Shown piece by piece: positions 10,555 through 20,403 of a stretch of 64,000 nt of DNA; position 1 is the first letter of the stretch, and each line of letters opens with the position of its first letter. Both the position numbers and the translations under genes were made by a program. The notes beneath the pieces were generated by a model, which was not told where the DNA came from, searched no databases, and worked only from the letters and a program-made list of their open reading frames with translations. The DNA comes from Phlegmacium glaucopus. Its lineage: Eukaryota; Basidiomycota; Agaricomycetes; Agaricales; Cortinariaceae. The stretch is from NCBI GenBank assembly GCA_015039465.1, contig MU130624.1, forward strand, positions 282,540 through 346,539, written 5' to 3'.

Positions 10555-13500
10555 AGATGCAGACACAATATGCATACCATCAGGAGAGAAGACAGCAGAT
10601 TTGACATATCTGGAATGTCCTCTCAGCTCTGCACCACCCTCTCCTGTGGCTGTATTCCATATCCTTGCAGTTTGATCAGAAGATGCAGACACAATATGCA
10701 TACCATCAGGAGAGAAGACAGCAGAGAAGACCCATCCTAAATGTCCTTTCAGCTCTGCCTCACACTCTCCTGTGGCTGTATTCCAGATCCGCGCAGTAGT
10801 ATCATAAGATGCAGACACAATGTACATACCATCAGAAGAGAAGACAGCAGACAAGACTGGTGCTGAATGTCCTTTCAGCTCTGCTTTACACTCTCCTGTG
10901 GCTGTATTCCAGATCCTTGCAGTGTTATCATGAGATGCAGAGACAACATGCATACCATCAGAGGAGAAGACAGCAGAGTGGACCTCTTTTGAATGTCCTT
11001 TCAGTTCTGCCTCACACTCTCCTGTGGCTGTGCTCCAGATCCTTGCAGTGTTATCATAAGATGCAGACACAACATGCATACCATCAGGAGCAAAAACAGC
11101 AGAGTGGACCTTATTTGAATGTCCTTTTAGTTCTGCCTCACATTCTCCTGTGGCTGTCTTCCAGATCCTTGCAGTGTGGTCTGCAGATGCAGACACAATA
11201 TGCATACCACTAGGAGAGAAGACAGCAGAGCAGACTGATGCTGAATGTCCTTTCAGCTCTGCCTCACATTCTCCTGTGGCTGTCTTCCAGATCCTTGCAG
11301 TGTGGTCTGCAGATGCAGACACAATATGCATACCATCAGGAGAGAAGACAGCAGAGCAGACTGATGCTGAATGTCCTTTTAGCTCTGCTTCACACTCTCC
11401 TGTGGCTGTCTTCCAGATCCTTGCAGTGCAATCATCAGATGCAGACACAATATATATACCATCAGGAGAGAAGACAGCAGAGCAGACTGATGCTGAATGT
11501 CCTTTCAGCTCTGCCTCATGCTCTCCTGTGGCAGTATTCCAGATCCATACAGTGTGTTCATCAGATGCAGACACAATGTGCCTACCATCAGGAGAGAAGA
11601 CAGCAGAGTGGACTTCTTCCGAATGGCTCAGAACTGCTTCAGTGAAGCTCCATGCTTTTCTCCTTCCAATACAGAGCTTCCATGGACAATCCATCCTACT
11701 TCCATATGTTTTCCAAATCTCTGAATTTTGTGGCAACCAAACTAATGCTGAAGGACATCCTTCCAGACTGTTTATTTTAATAAATTCATAATTTTCTTTC
11801 AGGAACCTTTTAGCATCAATCATTGTCATTTTCAACAGCCTCTGGGCCTAGTTTGTTTTATAAGTCCAACTTATCTGCAGAAAAATGATTACTTACATCA
11901 TTTACCCATCTTTCTAGTGTATGCAATGAATGCATTGCTATTTCCAACTTTCCTAAAATACTCAAACAATCCATCCATTGCAGAAGATGTCTTTGGAAAA
12001 ACTGCTTCAATGTATCAACTTCATTGTTGTTGTCTGAAAATGTGAAATGTGAAACCCAGCTACCACAAGCATATGCAAGAGATTCAGAAATGTCTTCACA
12101 TCTCCTTTCTGCCAAGTAAGATACTCTTTCTTTCTCTGCCCATTCCCTCTCCATCAAGGACAGACACTGAAGTGCTAGATGCTTATGTGAAGCACAAGGG
12201 TCAAAATAATACTTTGAGGAAAGAATTTGATTACTGATGAAATCATAGAAGGAGGCATGGAATAGTGATATGGGTATATTAGGATCTTGAGATGGGATAT
12301 ATATCAAGGAATGAAGTGAAGAAAGAGCAGCCTCAGCATGTTCTATGGGCATACACATTAAAGCACTGATAGCAGTCATAGAAAGAGGATTATAGGCATA
12401 TACAACAGCTTGAAGTATTTTGTCTATATTTAACCTCTCCTTTTGATTTGTAAAGGTATATGCAGCATCCAAAATTCTTTTATAAAGAAGATCCAGTGGA
12501 TGAGTTAGACCAGATGTTGTTTCCAATGACATATTAACTATGTCTGAAAGTCGCTGAGGCATGCTAGAGCTACCCCTCTGAGCAATATATTTGCAGACAG
12601 TGGCTGCATATATGAACAAAGTGCCAGACATGCTGACAAGGCTTTCAAGTTCAGCCTGAGGAGGCCAATTATGCCTATTGTACTTCACTTGCAGCCAAGC
12701 TTTGATGTAAAGCTCAATATCACCCTTCACAATCTCCTTTTCAACCTCATGAAGGATGAATTTTAAATCACCCAGAGAATCACCAAAAGTCTCTTTCACC
12801 ACTATTTCTGGACGACTAGTGATGAAGAACTTCAATGGGAGAGATGCACTGTGCTTTAAGATCATAGAGAGCAACTCAGCCACAAGAGACTGGTCAGAAC
12901 ACTCATCCAGAGCATCAAGAACAATAACTGGGACAACTACTATATCTCTGGTATCCCTGTATGCAGTGGTGAGTGGTCTAACAATGAAATTCAGGAATTG
13001 TTTGCCAATTCTCCAAGATGAGCAGTCAGAATTGGTTTCCACTGCATCCAAGACCAGAGGAGATAGAGGGGGAAGATACCTGGCCAACTGAAGAGCAATG
13101 GTGGGGATGATACAACGGACATCACTGGTATCAACCCGGAGATGAGAAGCAAAAAAGGTACCACCAAGGGATCTCTTTTCATCAAGGATTTCACTGAATG
13201 AATAAGCGATTGTTGTTTTGCCGGTTCCAGCCATCCCGTTGAGCCAGTATACCTTTTTAGTCGTATTATCACTTGCCCACATCCGTAGTTTGTCAAGGAT
13301 CGCTGTGCGCGTGTTCTCTGTGCATGCATTGCGAGGAGCAGGGGATGACGCGTCGTATTCTGCAAATTGAGCACGCGGCAAGAGTTTCTCATGTAGTGCA
13401 TTCTATGAGGTTCAATTAGCCATTAATAAAGCTCTACTTTGAAGATTATATACGCTCACAAGGATTCGAGTCTTCGAATTCTCATTTCCATCCGCATTGG

Positions 13501-14252
13501 GCGCATTGTGGACCTAACGGAATATAGAATTGTTAATACGTAGAGTAACTTTACAGAGCTAGAATGATATTTACATTAATTGTCGGCTGATGCATGTACA
13601 CGTTTTCGATACCGTGTAAAGCATAGGATGGCTTATTGATGTTCTGAAGTGAGATCTGATAAATAGGCAGTATTTAGTCACGACGGCGGCGAGCGCAAGA
13701 CAAATACTGACTGCGGATGGAGCTTCTGGTACGTTATTGGCATTGACAATTGTCGGCTGATGCATGTATGCATTTGCGACACCGTGTAAGGCAGGGAGTG
13801 AGCTATTGGCGTTCTGAAGTGAGATCTGCTAAACAAGCGGTAATTAGTCACGACAGCGGTGAGCGGAAGTTAAATACTGACCGTGGATGGAGCTTCTGGC
13901 GCTGAGTTACCTGGGGCTGAAATTGGCGGAGACATAGAGTCCGTTTCTGTATTTGCAACCGTTGTGTCGGGTGCACAGTTGATGCTGACCATAGGGACCG
14001 GCAATGAAGGAGCATAATCGAATGGCACGTTGCTGTTAAGGTTAACATTTAATAAAAATGGGACAACAGGGATTCAGCTGTTCACCTGGTTCCTGCATCT
14101 GTCGTCGCCATATGGTTATCAGGGCTCGAATCCACGTTGATCGACGATGGTGTGGGCCGGCCTGAAAGATGTAGAAAAGAAGATAACCTCGCTTTCAAAG
14201 ATCGAGTAGTTTTGGTTATGCGATTGCTCTTAGATGGTCTTTCGCTCGACAT
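10555..14252 (-). CDS. NACHT-WD40 STAND ATPase (fungal NLR-like), 3' end misassembled
   Basis: Seven exons read on the minus strand: 14252-14086, 14032-13882, 13825-13712, 13655-13575, 13513-13460, 13402-11897 and 11841 onward. All junctions are GT/AG and in phase. The start MSSERPSKSN is the usual start of Agaricomycete NLR-like proteins. Exon 6 holds the NACHT NTPase: Walker A GMAGTGKTT near 13235, Walker B VIVLDALDECS, then ITSRPE. The 55-nt intron 11842-11896 (GTAAGT...CCCAG) links it to the WD40 part, which opens with DAKRFLKENY. At least eight near-identical 42-residue WD repeats (SAVFSPDG..IVSAS....ARIW) follow before 10555. About five more lie in block R2. The family is thought to act in non-self recognition or cell-death signalling: ligand binding by the repeats and NTP-driven oligomerisation. 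The N-terminal linker exons 3 and 4 are a tandem duplication. The C-terminus is not recoverable as written. Confidence 0.85.
13579..13915 (-). repeat. 170-bp tandem duplication of exon plus intron in the NACHT-WD40 gene
   Basis: Two copies with a 170-bp period: TGTCGGCTGATGCATGTA starts at 13581 and again at 13751, and ATGGAGCTTCTGG at about 13716 and 13886. Each copy carries an exon beginning ISLQN and containing ALHG and YMHQPTI, plus the flanking intron with a GTCAGT donor. Both exons are phase 0, so the duplication lengthens the linker without breaking the frame. Confidence 0.85.
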
Positions 14253-15213
14253 GATGATGAAAGAGAGAGAGCTGGCTGGACAGTGGCTGTACGAGTTTGC
14301 TCTTCTTAGTCCCACGCTTAAGGGCAGAGACATGACGATAATTAATTCAGTAGTATAAGCAACACTACCAACATCATATGTAATGGCTCATCGACAACGT
14401 CCATCTAGCTACTTCCTAACCCTTACCTTGCACTACTCGCAGGTTGCGTCGTTTCAATATCACTTCAATGAATTGCTCTTGATAAATAGGGTATACTGAT
14501 GAAAGGATTGAGAGACGGGAGAAGTGTTTCCGTCCCATCTTGAATGGCAATTGTGTAGTTGGATGAGGAAATATAGTCGCCGATAGGGGTCACAGTTTGA
14601 TAGTAGGCGGTATCGAGATGACTTCAATAATGTTGAGGTGGTAGTTGGTGGTCGTAATACTAATTTTGTTCACGCCGTCGCTGAAAATTGCATCCTACTT
14701 AAATGACTTGGTGGTCGTCTGGCACTGCCAGCTGTATCGTTTTTCATGTTGACAGTAAGTTAGTGACTTAGCGACATTGGTAAAAGGCAAGTGCAACCGA
14801 CAGACCCACAACATTTCCTAACCCTGAAAGCAACAACATCAAGCTGGATTGCTAGCAGTGAGGTGGCTTCGACAGCGTTGATACTCGGAGTTGGTAATGT
14901 TAATAGGTGTTTTTAGGCCTTTAGGCCTGTCGTGGGCTAAATATCAGTTGTGGAATTTGCGGCTCAGTCCAAGGTATAATGGGGGAAAGAGAGAGGACAG
15001 CGGGAGAAGAGCGTTGGCAAAGAAGCAGCTTCCAATTTCAATTGGCTATTCAGAGCTGAGCAAGATGCTGGAAAGTGAGGGATTCGTGTCGAAAAAATGA
15101 TGGCGAGACTTTTAGCTTTTTGCCGCAGCCTTGATCTATTTGTAATTTCTACAAGCCTTCGCCAAACACTCTTTGTTCCCCTCACATCTTCGTTGTTCTC
15201 GCTTCCAGCTATC
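14253..15213. promoter_or_regulatory. Divergent intergenic region between the NLR gene and bL33m
   Basis: About 960 bp between two divergently transcribed genes, so it should hold both promoters. Just before the bL33m ATG the sequence is pyrimidine-rich (CACTCTTTGTTCCCCTC at about 15167-15183, then TCTTCGTTGTTCTCGC), typical of fungal housekeeping promoters. No TATA box or coding exon was convincing elsewhere. Confidence 0.4.
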
Positions 15214-15494
15214 ATGGGCGCGAAAAGTAAGGCTAGGTAGGGCTGATATTAATGGTTGCCACGTTCAATCTTACACACGCACTCATAGGACGATAATCGT
15301 TCGTCTAATCTCAACGGCTCAAACTGGCTTTTTTTACACTACGCAACGTGTACGACAAGGTCCCAGGCTTTCCGCTGTTAAATACGACCCAAAAGGTGCG
15401 ACATTTACCTTGATTTCTTTTTGAAAACTTTCTGATCGTCATCTTAGTGAAGCAACGGGTCTTATTTGTTGAGAGTAAGAAAACAAAGAAGTAG
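15214..15494 (+). CDS. MRPL39: Mitochondrial large-subunit ribosomal protein bL33
   Basis: Three small exons, 15214-15236, 15289-15395 and 15448-15494, joined by two 52-nt introns, give a 58-residue protein. It begins MGAKSKARTIIVRL, continues TGFFYTTQR and KYDPKVKQRVLFVE, and ends SKKTKK. The R-T-I-x-V-x-L ... TGFFY ... KYDP-V-x-R-VLF-E pattern is the bacterial/mitochondrial bL33 signature, and 58 residues is a usual length. Both introns have GT/AG ends and keep frame (AG+G for Arg, G+TG for Val). It is a structural component of the mitochondrial large ribosomal subunit, so it should be constitutively expressed and essential for respiration. It is too fragmented to appear as a long reading frame. 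Confidence 0.9.
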
Positions 15495-15941
15495 TCCGGT
15501 CACAAGTTCATACGCGTGTAGTTGAGTATTTATTCTTGGTAAGTCATCTTAAAAAAATTCTCGCTACGAACTGATACTGGACTGAGCAGTGATAGTTATT
15601 AATTTGGCTCCTTCATAATCGCATCAAACTTTCCAGCCTCTTTCAAAGTGATTAACATAAAAATGCGCTGGAATTGCAGTAATCTGCAGTACGATCGCGA
15701 GGGCATAGCTGAACATGTTATTGAAACAGAAACCTTCAGCTCCATACTACCACGAAAATATATCGGCCAACTTGCGAATGCTGTATTTATGCTTGGAGAA
15801 TTGTTAGTGAGTCCCAGTCACAAGAAAGCAACGAGTTAGCTTGAGGACTACACAATCCAGAATACAAAAAACTTGTATCGACTGTTTACATTATCAATTT
15901 GGCTACCAATCAACTTGCAAAATGCCCGTCATTGCCACGTT
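15495..15941. other. Convergent intergenic region
   Basis: Lies between the ends of bL33m (+) and the DJ-1-like gene (-), so it holds their 3' UTRs. On the minus strand near 15596-15645 a short frame reads KEAGKFDAIMKEPN then stop, which could be a leftover terminal exon. No donor or acceptor context fixes it. Confidence 0.3.
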
Positions 15942-16637
15942 CTAATCTTCCTCGCACCCGTTCAAATCTATCCCCTCGAGTATCTTGGCAAAGGGATCCG
16001 GCTGAGCGGGCTTGGGCTCATACTCTGATATCAATTTCGCCCATTTCACCACTTCTGGGTCGAAGTGGACTCTCGCAAATTCAGCACTGAGATCGATACC
16101 CGCCGTAACGCCCGCCGAGCTCCAGACCTTGCCGTCCACGATCCACCTTCTGTCTCCAACCCATTTCACCTTCTTATTTAAGGTACCCGCCTCTGCGAAC
16201 GTCTTTAATGCAACTTTGTTAGAGCAAACGTGCAATCCGTCGAGAACGCCCGCTTGAGCGATCGCCATCGAGCCGGTGCACACTGTTAGAAGTGCCTTGA
16301 GCTTTGGGACACGTTCGTGTAGGAACGCTGCGCAGCCTTTAGGAAGTGGCGCGGCAGGGTCTGGTCCTGGAACAAAGAGGTAGTCGAGCGGAGGACAATT
16401 TGCATAAGTGCATGAAGGGATCTGAAGGGGTCCTGAGGACGATTTGATTGGAGTGAGGTCAGAGGAGATGTAGTGCCATATGATTATCGGGGCTTTATGA
16501 ACGACGGCTTTGGCAAAGCTGATTTCCTTCATCTTTTCTTGGGAATGGTTGTTGAGGTAGTCAACGGATCCCGCAGCATCGAGCCATTGGTATCCAGGGA
16601 AGAGCAACAAGCCAATATGGAGGGTGTGGGGTGACAT
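15942..16637 (-). CDS. DJ-1/PfpI-family protein (class I glutamine amidotransferase-like)
   Basis: Uninterrupted 231-residue frame from ATG at 16637. The fold signature is clear: N-terminal IGLLLFPGYQWLDAAG, then DYLFVPGPD, then the nucleophile elbow LLTVCTGSMAIAQAGVLDG with the candidate catalytic cysteine at residue 120. WSSAGVTAGID follows, which in relatives carries the Asp side of the active site. The family includes deglycase/chaperone-like DJ-1, ThiJ, and isonitrile hydratase-type hydrolases. The 'TVCTGS' elbow and 'AGVTAGID' resemble the isonitrile hydratase/AraC-N-terminal branch more than DJ-1 proper, but substrate and activity cannot be assigned. No targeting signal is seen, so it is likely cytosolic. 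No intron is required and the length is normal for the family. Confidence 0.88.
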   Translation of the reverse strand: MSPHTLHIGLLLFPGYQWLDAAGSVDYLNNHSQEKMKEISFAKAVVHKAPIIIWHYISSDLTPIKSSSGPLQIPSCTYANCPPLDYLFVPGPDPAAPLPKGCAAFLHERVPKLKALLTVCTGSMAIAQAGVLDGLHVCSNKVALKTFAEAGTLNKKVKWVGDRRWIVDGKVWSSAGVTAGIDLSAEFARVHFDPEVVKWAKLISEYEPKPAQPDPFAKILEGIDLNGCEED

Positions 16638-17229
16638 GGTGTTTAAAACTTGGAGGATGTGGGTGCACGACGTTGAGGTTAGTTGCTGTGGTGTCTGCGG
16701 TTTATCCCCCCACTCTTATATACTGAAATCCCGATATATGTTTAACGAGAAGTCGAAAGTTGGGACCTCGTTCCTTGCATTTCTTGCGTTGTTACGAGTG
16801 GATCGGACATGCTTTCATTCATCGGCGCTCAACCTTCAATATCTGACCTGACTGATTGAGACTGTAATAGATGGTCCAATACAATTGTTATCCATCCAGG
16901 CCATCCCAGGCCCCCGCATTTGTCCTCCTTTTGAATGGCTTTCGAACGAAAGGCATGCCAAGGTGAGGCACAACAGGAACATGTCTTCGGCGATAAACTA
17001 ACGCCGTTACAAGTACCTTTCTCTCTCGTTCCTCATCCGGACTGTCAACAAAAATATATGTAGTCAGGTACGGAGCGTCGCACTCTAGGCGCGTGTCACG
17101 TGTGACGGCACGTCTTTGTACGTCAATTCTTTCGGAACAAACCCCACATGCTGTGTATATTGGTATGCTCGTATCTTTAATATCTTTAATCTTATTTTTG
17201 AGAACAGACCTACATATACTGTCGACAAA
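16638..17229. other. Upstream region of the DJ-1-like gene
   Basis: About 590 bp with no coding sequence I can support. It should contain the promoter of the minus-strand DJ-1-like gene next to 16640-16700. Confidence 0.3.
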
Positions 17230-18240
17230 TATATGAGAAAATTCCCCTCCTCGGCACGTGGCGTTGGTCGCTATTCACCACGGCAGAACCGCTTGAGACA
17301 TGCCAAAGACTCCCACAGGTCCTTCTCGCTAGACACCTTGACTTGCCGCTCGAAGTTGCAGACTCTCAGCTTCCGAAGCTCAAGAAACTCAATTTGACGA
17401 TGCAAGCTGGGGCGTTCATGGGCAGCATTGATGATTCTGGAGCCCGTTCCCTGCAAAACCATCTCACAATTGAGGAACTCAACTGGTCACCTATTGGCTC
17501 GCCAAATTTTCCCTCTCAATCTTAGGGTCCTCTGCATAATCCGACAGTTCATTGTTTCATTGAACGACCCCAAGTCTACATTGTCGTCAATGGATTGCTA
17601 TCGCCCGCCTCTATCTACGCTGGTCACGGCTACTACCACACCGGTCCCTGTCGAGCAGACCCTGAGCCCATTGAGTCTCCGGATGTGTACAATCTTAATG
17701 CACAGACCCTCCTGGAATTGTAGTGTGTAGACAAAGGGACGTTACGGCAGCTCAAGCCCACTCCTTTGGGAATATGCTTACTTTACACGAATTTGCAGCA
17801 CACTTTCGTAACATTGAATGGTTATCTCCCCTTTTGTTCATTGACCAACTAACGCAGTCCATCCGATCATCATATTAGATGTTGACTGATCTTCTCCCAC
17901 GCTTCTCAAATCTTCGAGTATTTCGCGGAAATGCACTGTAAATGGCAAGAAACGGGAGCTGCATGAGATGCTCAGGGAAATCACGCAAACATGCCCTCGC
18001 CTTCGTGGATTGGACATGCATGAAGCCTACAAACGGATAATTTTGAAATGTGAAGGTGAAGAGGGGGAAAATTTTATAGCTACGTGACCGTTACGAAACC
18101 ACCTTCTCGGTATGCTTACCTTGCGCCAAATACCGACGATGATACTTTCTAACTCTTTCGTAGGAATGTATTTGACATCACTGCTGGAGACTTTGACGAG
18201 CATCAACTTCTGAGCCTGGTTACTTATGTAGTTCACCTAA
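17230..18240 (+). pseudogene. Decayed F-box/LRR-like gene
   Basis: Plus-strand pieces in different frames read like one Agaricomycete F-box/LRR protein: LPKLKKLNLTMQAGAFM near 17368-17415, LEELNWSPIGSP-like sequence near 17475-17510, LLPRFSNLRVFRGNAL near 17893-17940, and an 'EMLREITQTCPRLRGLDM' segment near 17967-18020. Stop codons and frame changes separate them, and no set of short introns joins all of them in phase by eye. I therefore call it a relic, although a multi-intron gene with a poor start cannot be excluded. Confidence 0.5.
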
Positions 18241-18784
18241 AGTGGCGTTGCTTTCGCATTAAGTATTCAACTTCACATCACTAATGGAGCACTCAGACGA
18301 GTCCTCCTTCTGATCTATTGCCCACAATTTCTTTCATTCCACTGAGTACTGCCCTCACTTCAGTTAATGAGGGGCCTTTATGCAGAAACCATGTATGTAC
18401 AGCTTTTTGTCTGTGCCAGTATAATCATGATCACTGATACCTCAGTTTGGGGGTGAAGGGACTTATGGTATCTTTGGACCAGTGTAAGCAATATAATTTC
18501 TGTTGTCAATTCTGGTTGTCATTCCTTCATTCCAGGTCTCTAGCTACATAGGTCAATGTCACAAATTGGAAAAAGCAAATCTTTGATATATTTTGCATGC
18601 CAAGTGTCTGCTACACTGTTCAGATCAATGGCATGGTCACTTGCAGATGCCACTCAGAAGATCACCTGATGTTACTTGTGAAGTGGGAGCAGGCTGCAGG
18701 TGGTTTCCTCCTTGCTATGAGGCCATGAGATTTGATGCCTGCTGTTGACAGTGGTTGAAACTCTGGACAAAAGCTACTAGTGTT
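18241..18784. other. Unassigned region before the repeat block
   Basis: About 540 bp with no recognisable gene or TIR. Its right part (from about 18655) is also present, string-reversed, at the right end of block R4. Confidence 0.3.
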
Positions 18785-20378
18785 TGAAGGTCCAGTTACA
18801 AGACCGGAAAAAGACCATAACCAGACCGGACCGGACCGGAAAAAGACCGGACCAGTGGTCCGGTCTTTTTATTTTTGAGAATCAAAGACTGGAAAAAGAC
18901 TGGTCTCGATTAACCGGTCTTTTGAGGTTCAGACCGGTTTGAACTGGCAAAAGGGTAGCCCTAATTTACCCCTTTCCAACGAGCCCAAAATCTTAAAAAT
19001 CCAATAAAAACTGGCTGAGAAATAAATAGATCTGTAAAATAGTCTAAAATATTCGCTAAAATAAGGCATTTTACTAGTATTACTGTAGAAAATCCAAATC
19101 CTAACAGAATTTAATGTTCTTGGGCTCGTTTGGAAGCTATTATTAAAATTAACAACTGTTTCTGATACAAAAATATATATTTGTCAGCAGAAGACCAGTT
19201 AGGACCAGGACCAGTCCTAGGACCAAAAAAAACTGATGTAAACTGGTCCTAAGCGGTCCAGTCTGGTCTTTTTTGATCCTAGGACCGAGGTGCTCAAACG
19301 AAACTTTCAAGTTCTCAATGGCAGATAGACCTGCCATGCGGCCCTTCAGTCCACATGACTATCAGCTGCATTTTTCCTCGGTCTTTTAGGGGCCGGGGTA
19401 CCTGGATTTTCATTCAGGCATTTTTTAGTCCTTTTTGGTAGAGGCGGTACGTAATTATATTTAATGGTCGATGAAACGAGTGTGGTGAAGTTGAATGAGA
19501 TGTGAGCAGCTTCTGCGCCATAGGTAGTGTTGCGATATATGTAACATGTTTGTTGCCAGGAATATGGATGCTGTGCCCCAGATGTCTTGACTCTTAGATG
19601 CATATTGGATGCTTCATTGTGGGATGGAGATCTTATACAGTAGTGATTGATTGTCATCACTTTATCACTACGCCTGTTTTTGGAGACTAATGGAGACCAA
19701 GACACTCCGAGACGGCAGTGAAAATTTCAATAATGAAATGATGCGGCGGCACACGTGGGAATAAATATTAAAATGCACATCAAATTTTAGTAAGTATGGT
19801 TTGATGGTCGTGTGTAAGGGTAGAAGGAGATCGACTCATCATAGTCTCATCCACTGATTATCAATAGTTTACAAAGTCTGCCTACGGACCGGTTACAGTC
19901 TCGGTTAAAGGCCCTGAGGGTCAAAAAACCGGACCAGACCAGACTTTTAAACACTAAAAGCTACTGAGCCTGGCAGACTCAGAGATGAAAATAAGTTGAT
20001 CCCATAGTTAACATCCTGGGCTCAAGCTGTATTTGACAGCTCAAAATTCTAGTATCATGGAGCCTCAGAAGACCTAAGTAGGGATGCCAAAGTTCGGTTC
20101 TGAACCAGTCCAGAGAACCAGAACCAGCTGAACCGAACCGCGGTTCTGGTTCGGTTCTGGTTCTGGTTCACCCCCAGCCATCTGGTTCTGGTTCTGGTTC
20201 TGGATTGGCCAGAAATCTGAGAACCAGTTCTGAACTGGTTTGAACTGGTTCTGAACCACTTTATCCCAAGGCAAATACCTAAGTAAGATATCTACTTATT
20301 TGCATGTTAAATGACACATTGTACCTGTATCTATAATGAAAATATTTATCCAAGTCACCAACACTATATATTTCCAAT
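18785..20378. repeat. Non-autonomous DNA-transposon-like repeats with GACCGG and GGTTCT subterminal arrays
   Basis: Contains dense short motifs: GACCGGA/AAAAGACCGG at 18800-18960, GGACCAG/GGTCC at 19195-19290 with a related inverted set at 19880-19950, and an array of GGTTCT units at 20095-20265. The 19200-19950 motifs match, as reverse complement, the repeat at 27610-27765, which supports this region being in true orientation. No transposase is visible. The pattern fits hAT-like or other non-autonomous elements. Exact termini and target duplications were not resolved. Confidence 0.5.
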
Positions 20379-20403
20379 AAAAAAAAAAAAAAAAAAAAAA
20401 AAA
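20379..20403. other. 25-nt poly-A run, probable assembly-gap placeholder
   Basis: Exactly 25 adenines separating DNA-repeat sequence on the left from string-reversed gypsy pol on the right. It has the same length as the run at 9779-9803. Confidence 0.75.

Noticed and set aside
10809..11791. Several plus-strand open frames of 134-213 codons opposite the WD40 gene
   Set aside because: They are shadows of the 126-bp repeat read on the other strand; the minus strand carries the recognisable WD40 consensus and NACHT domain.
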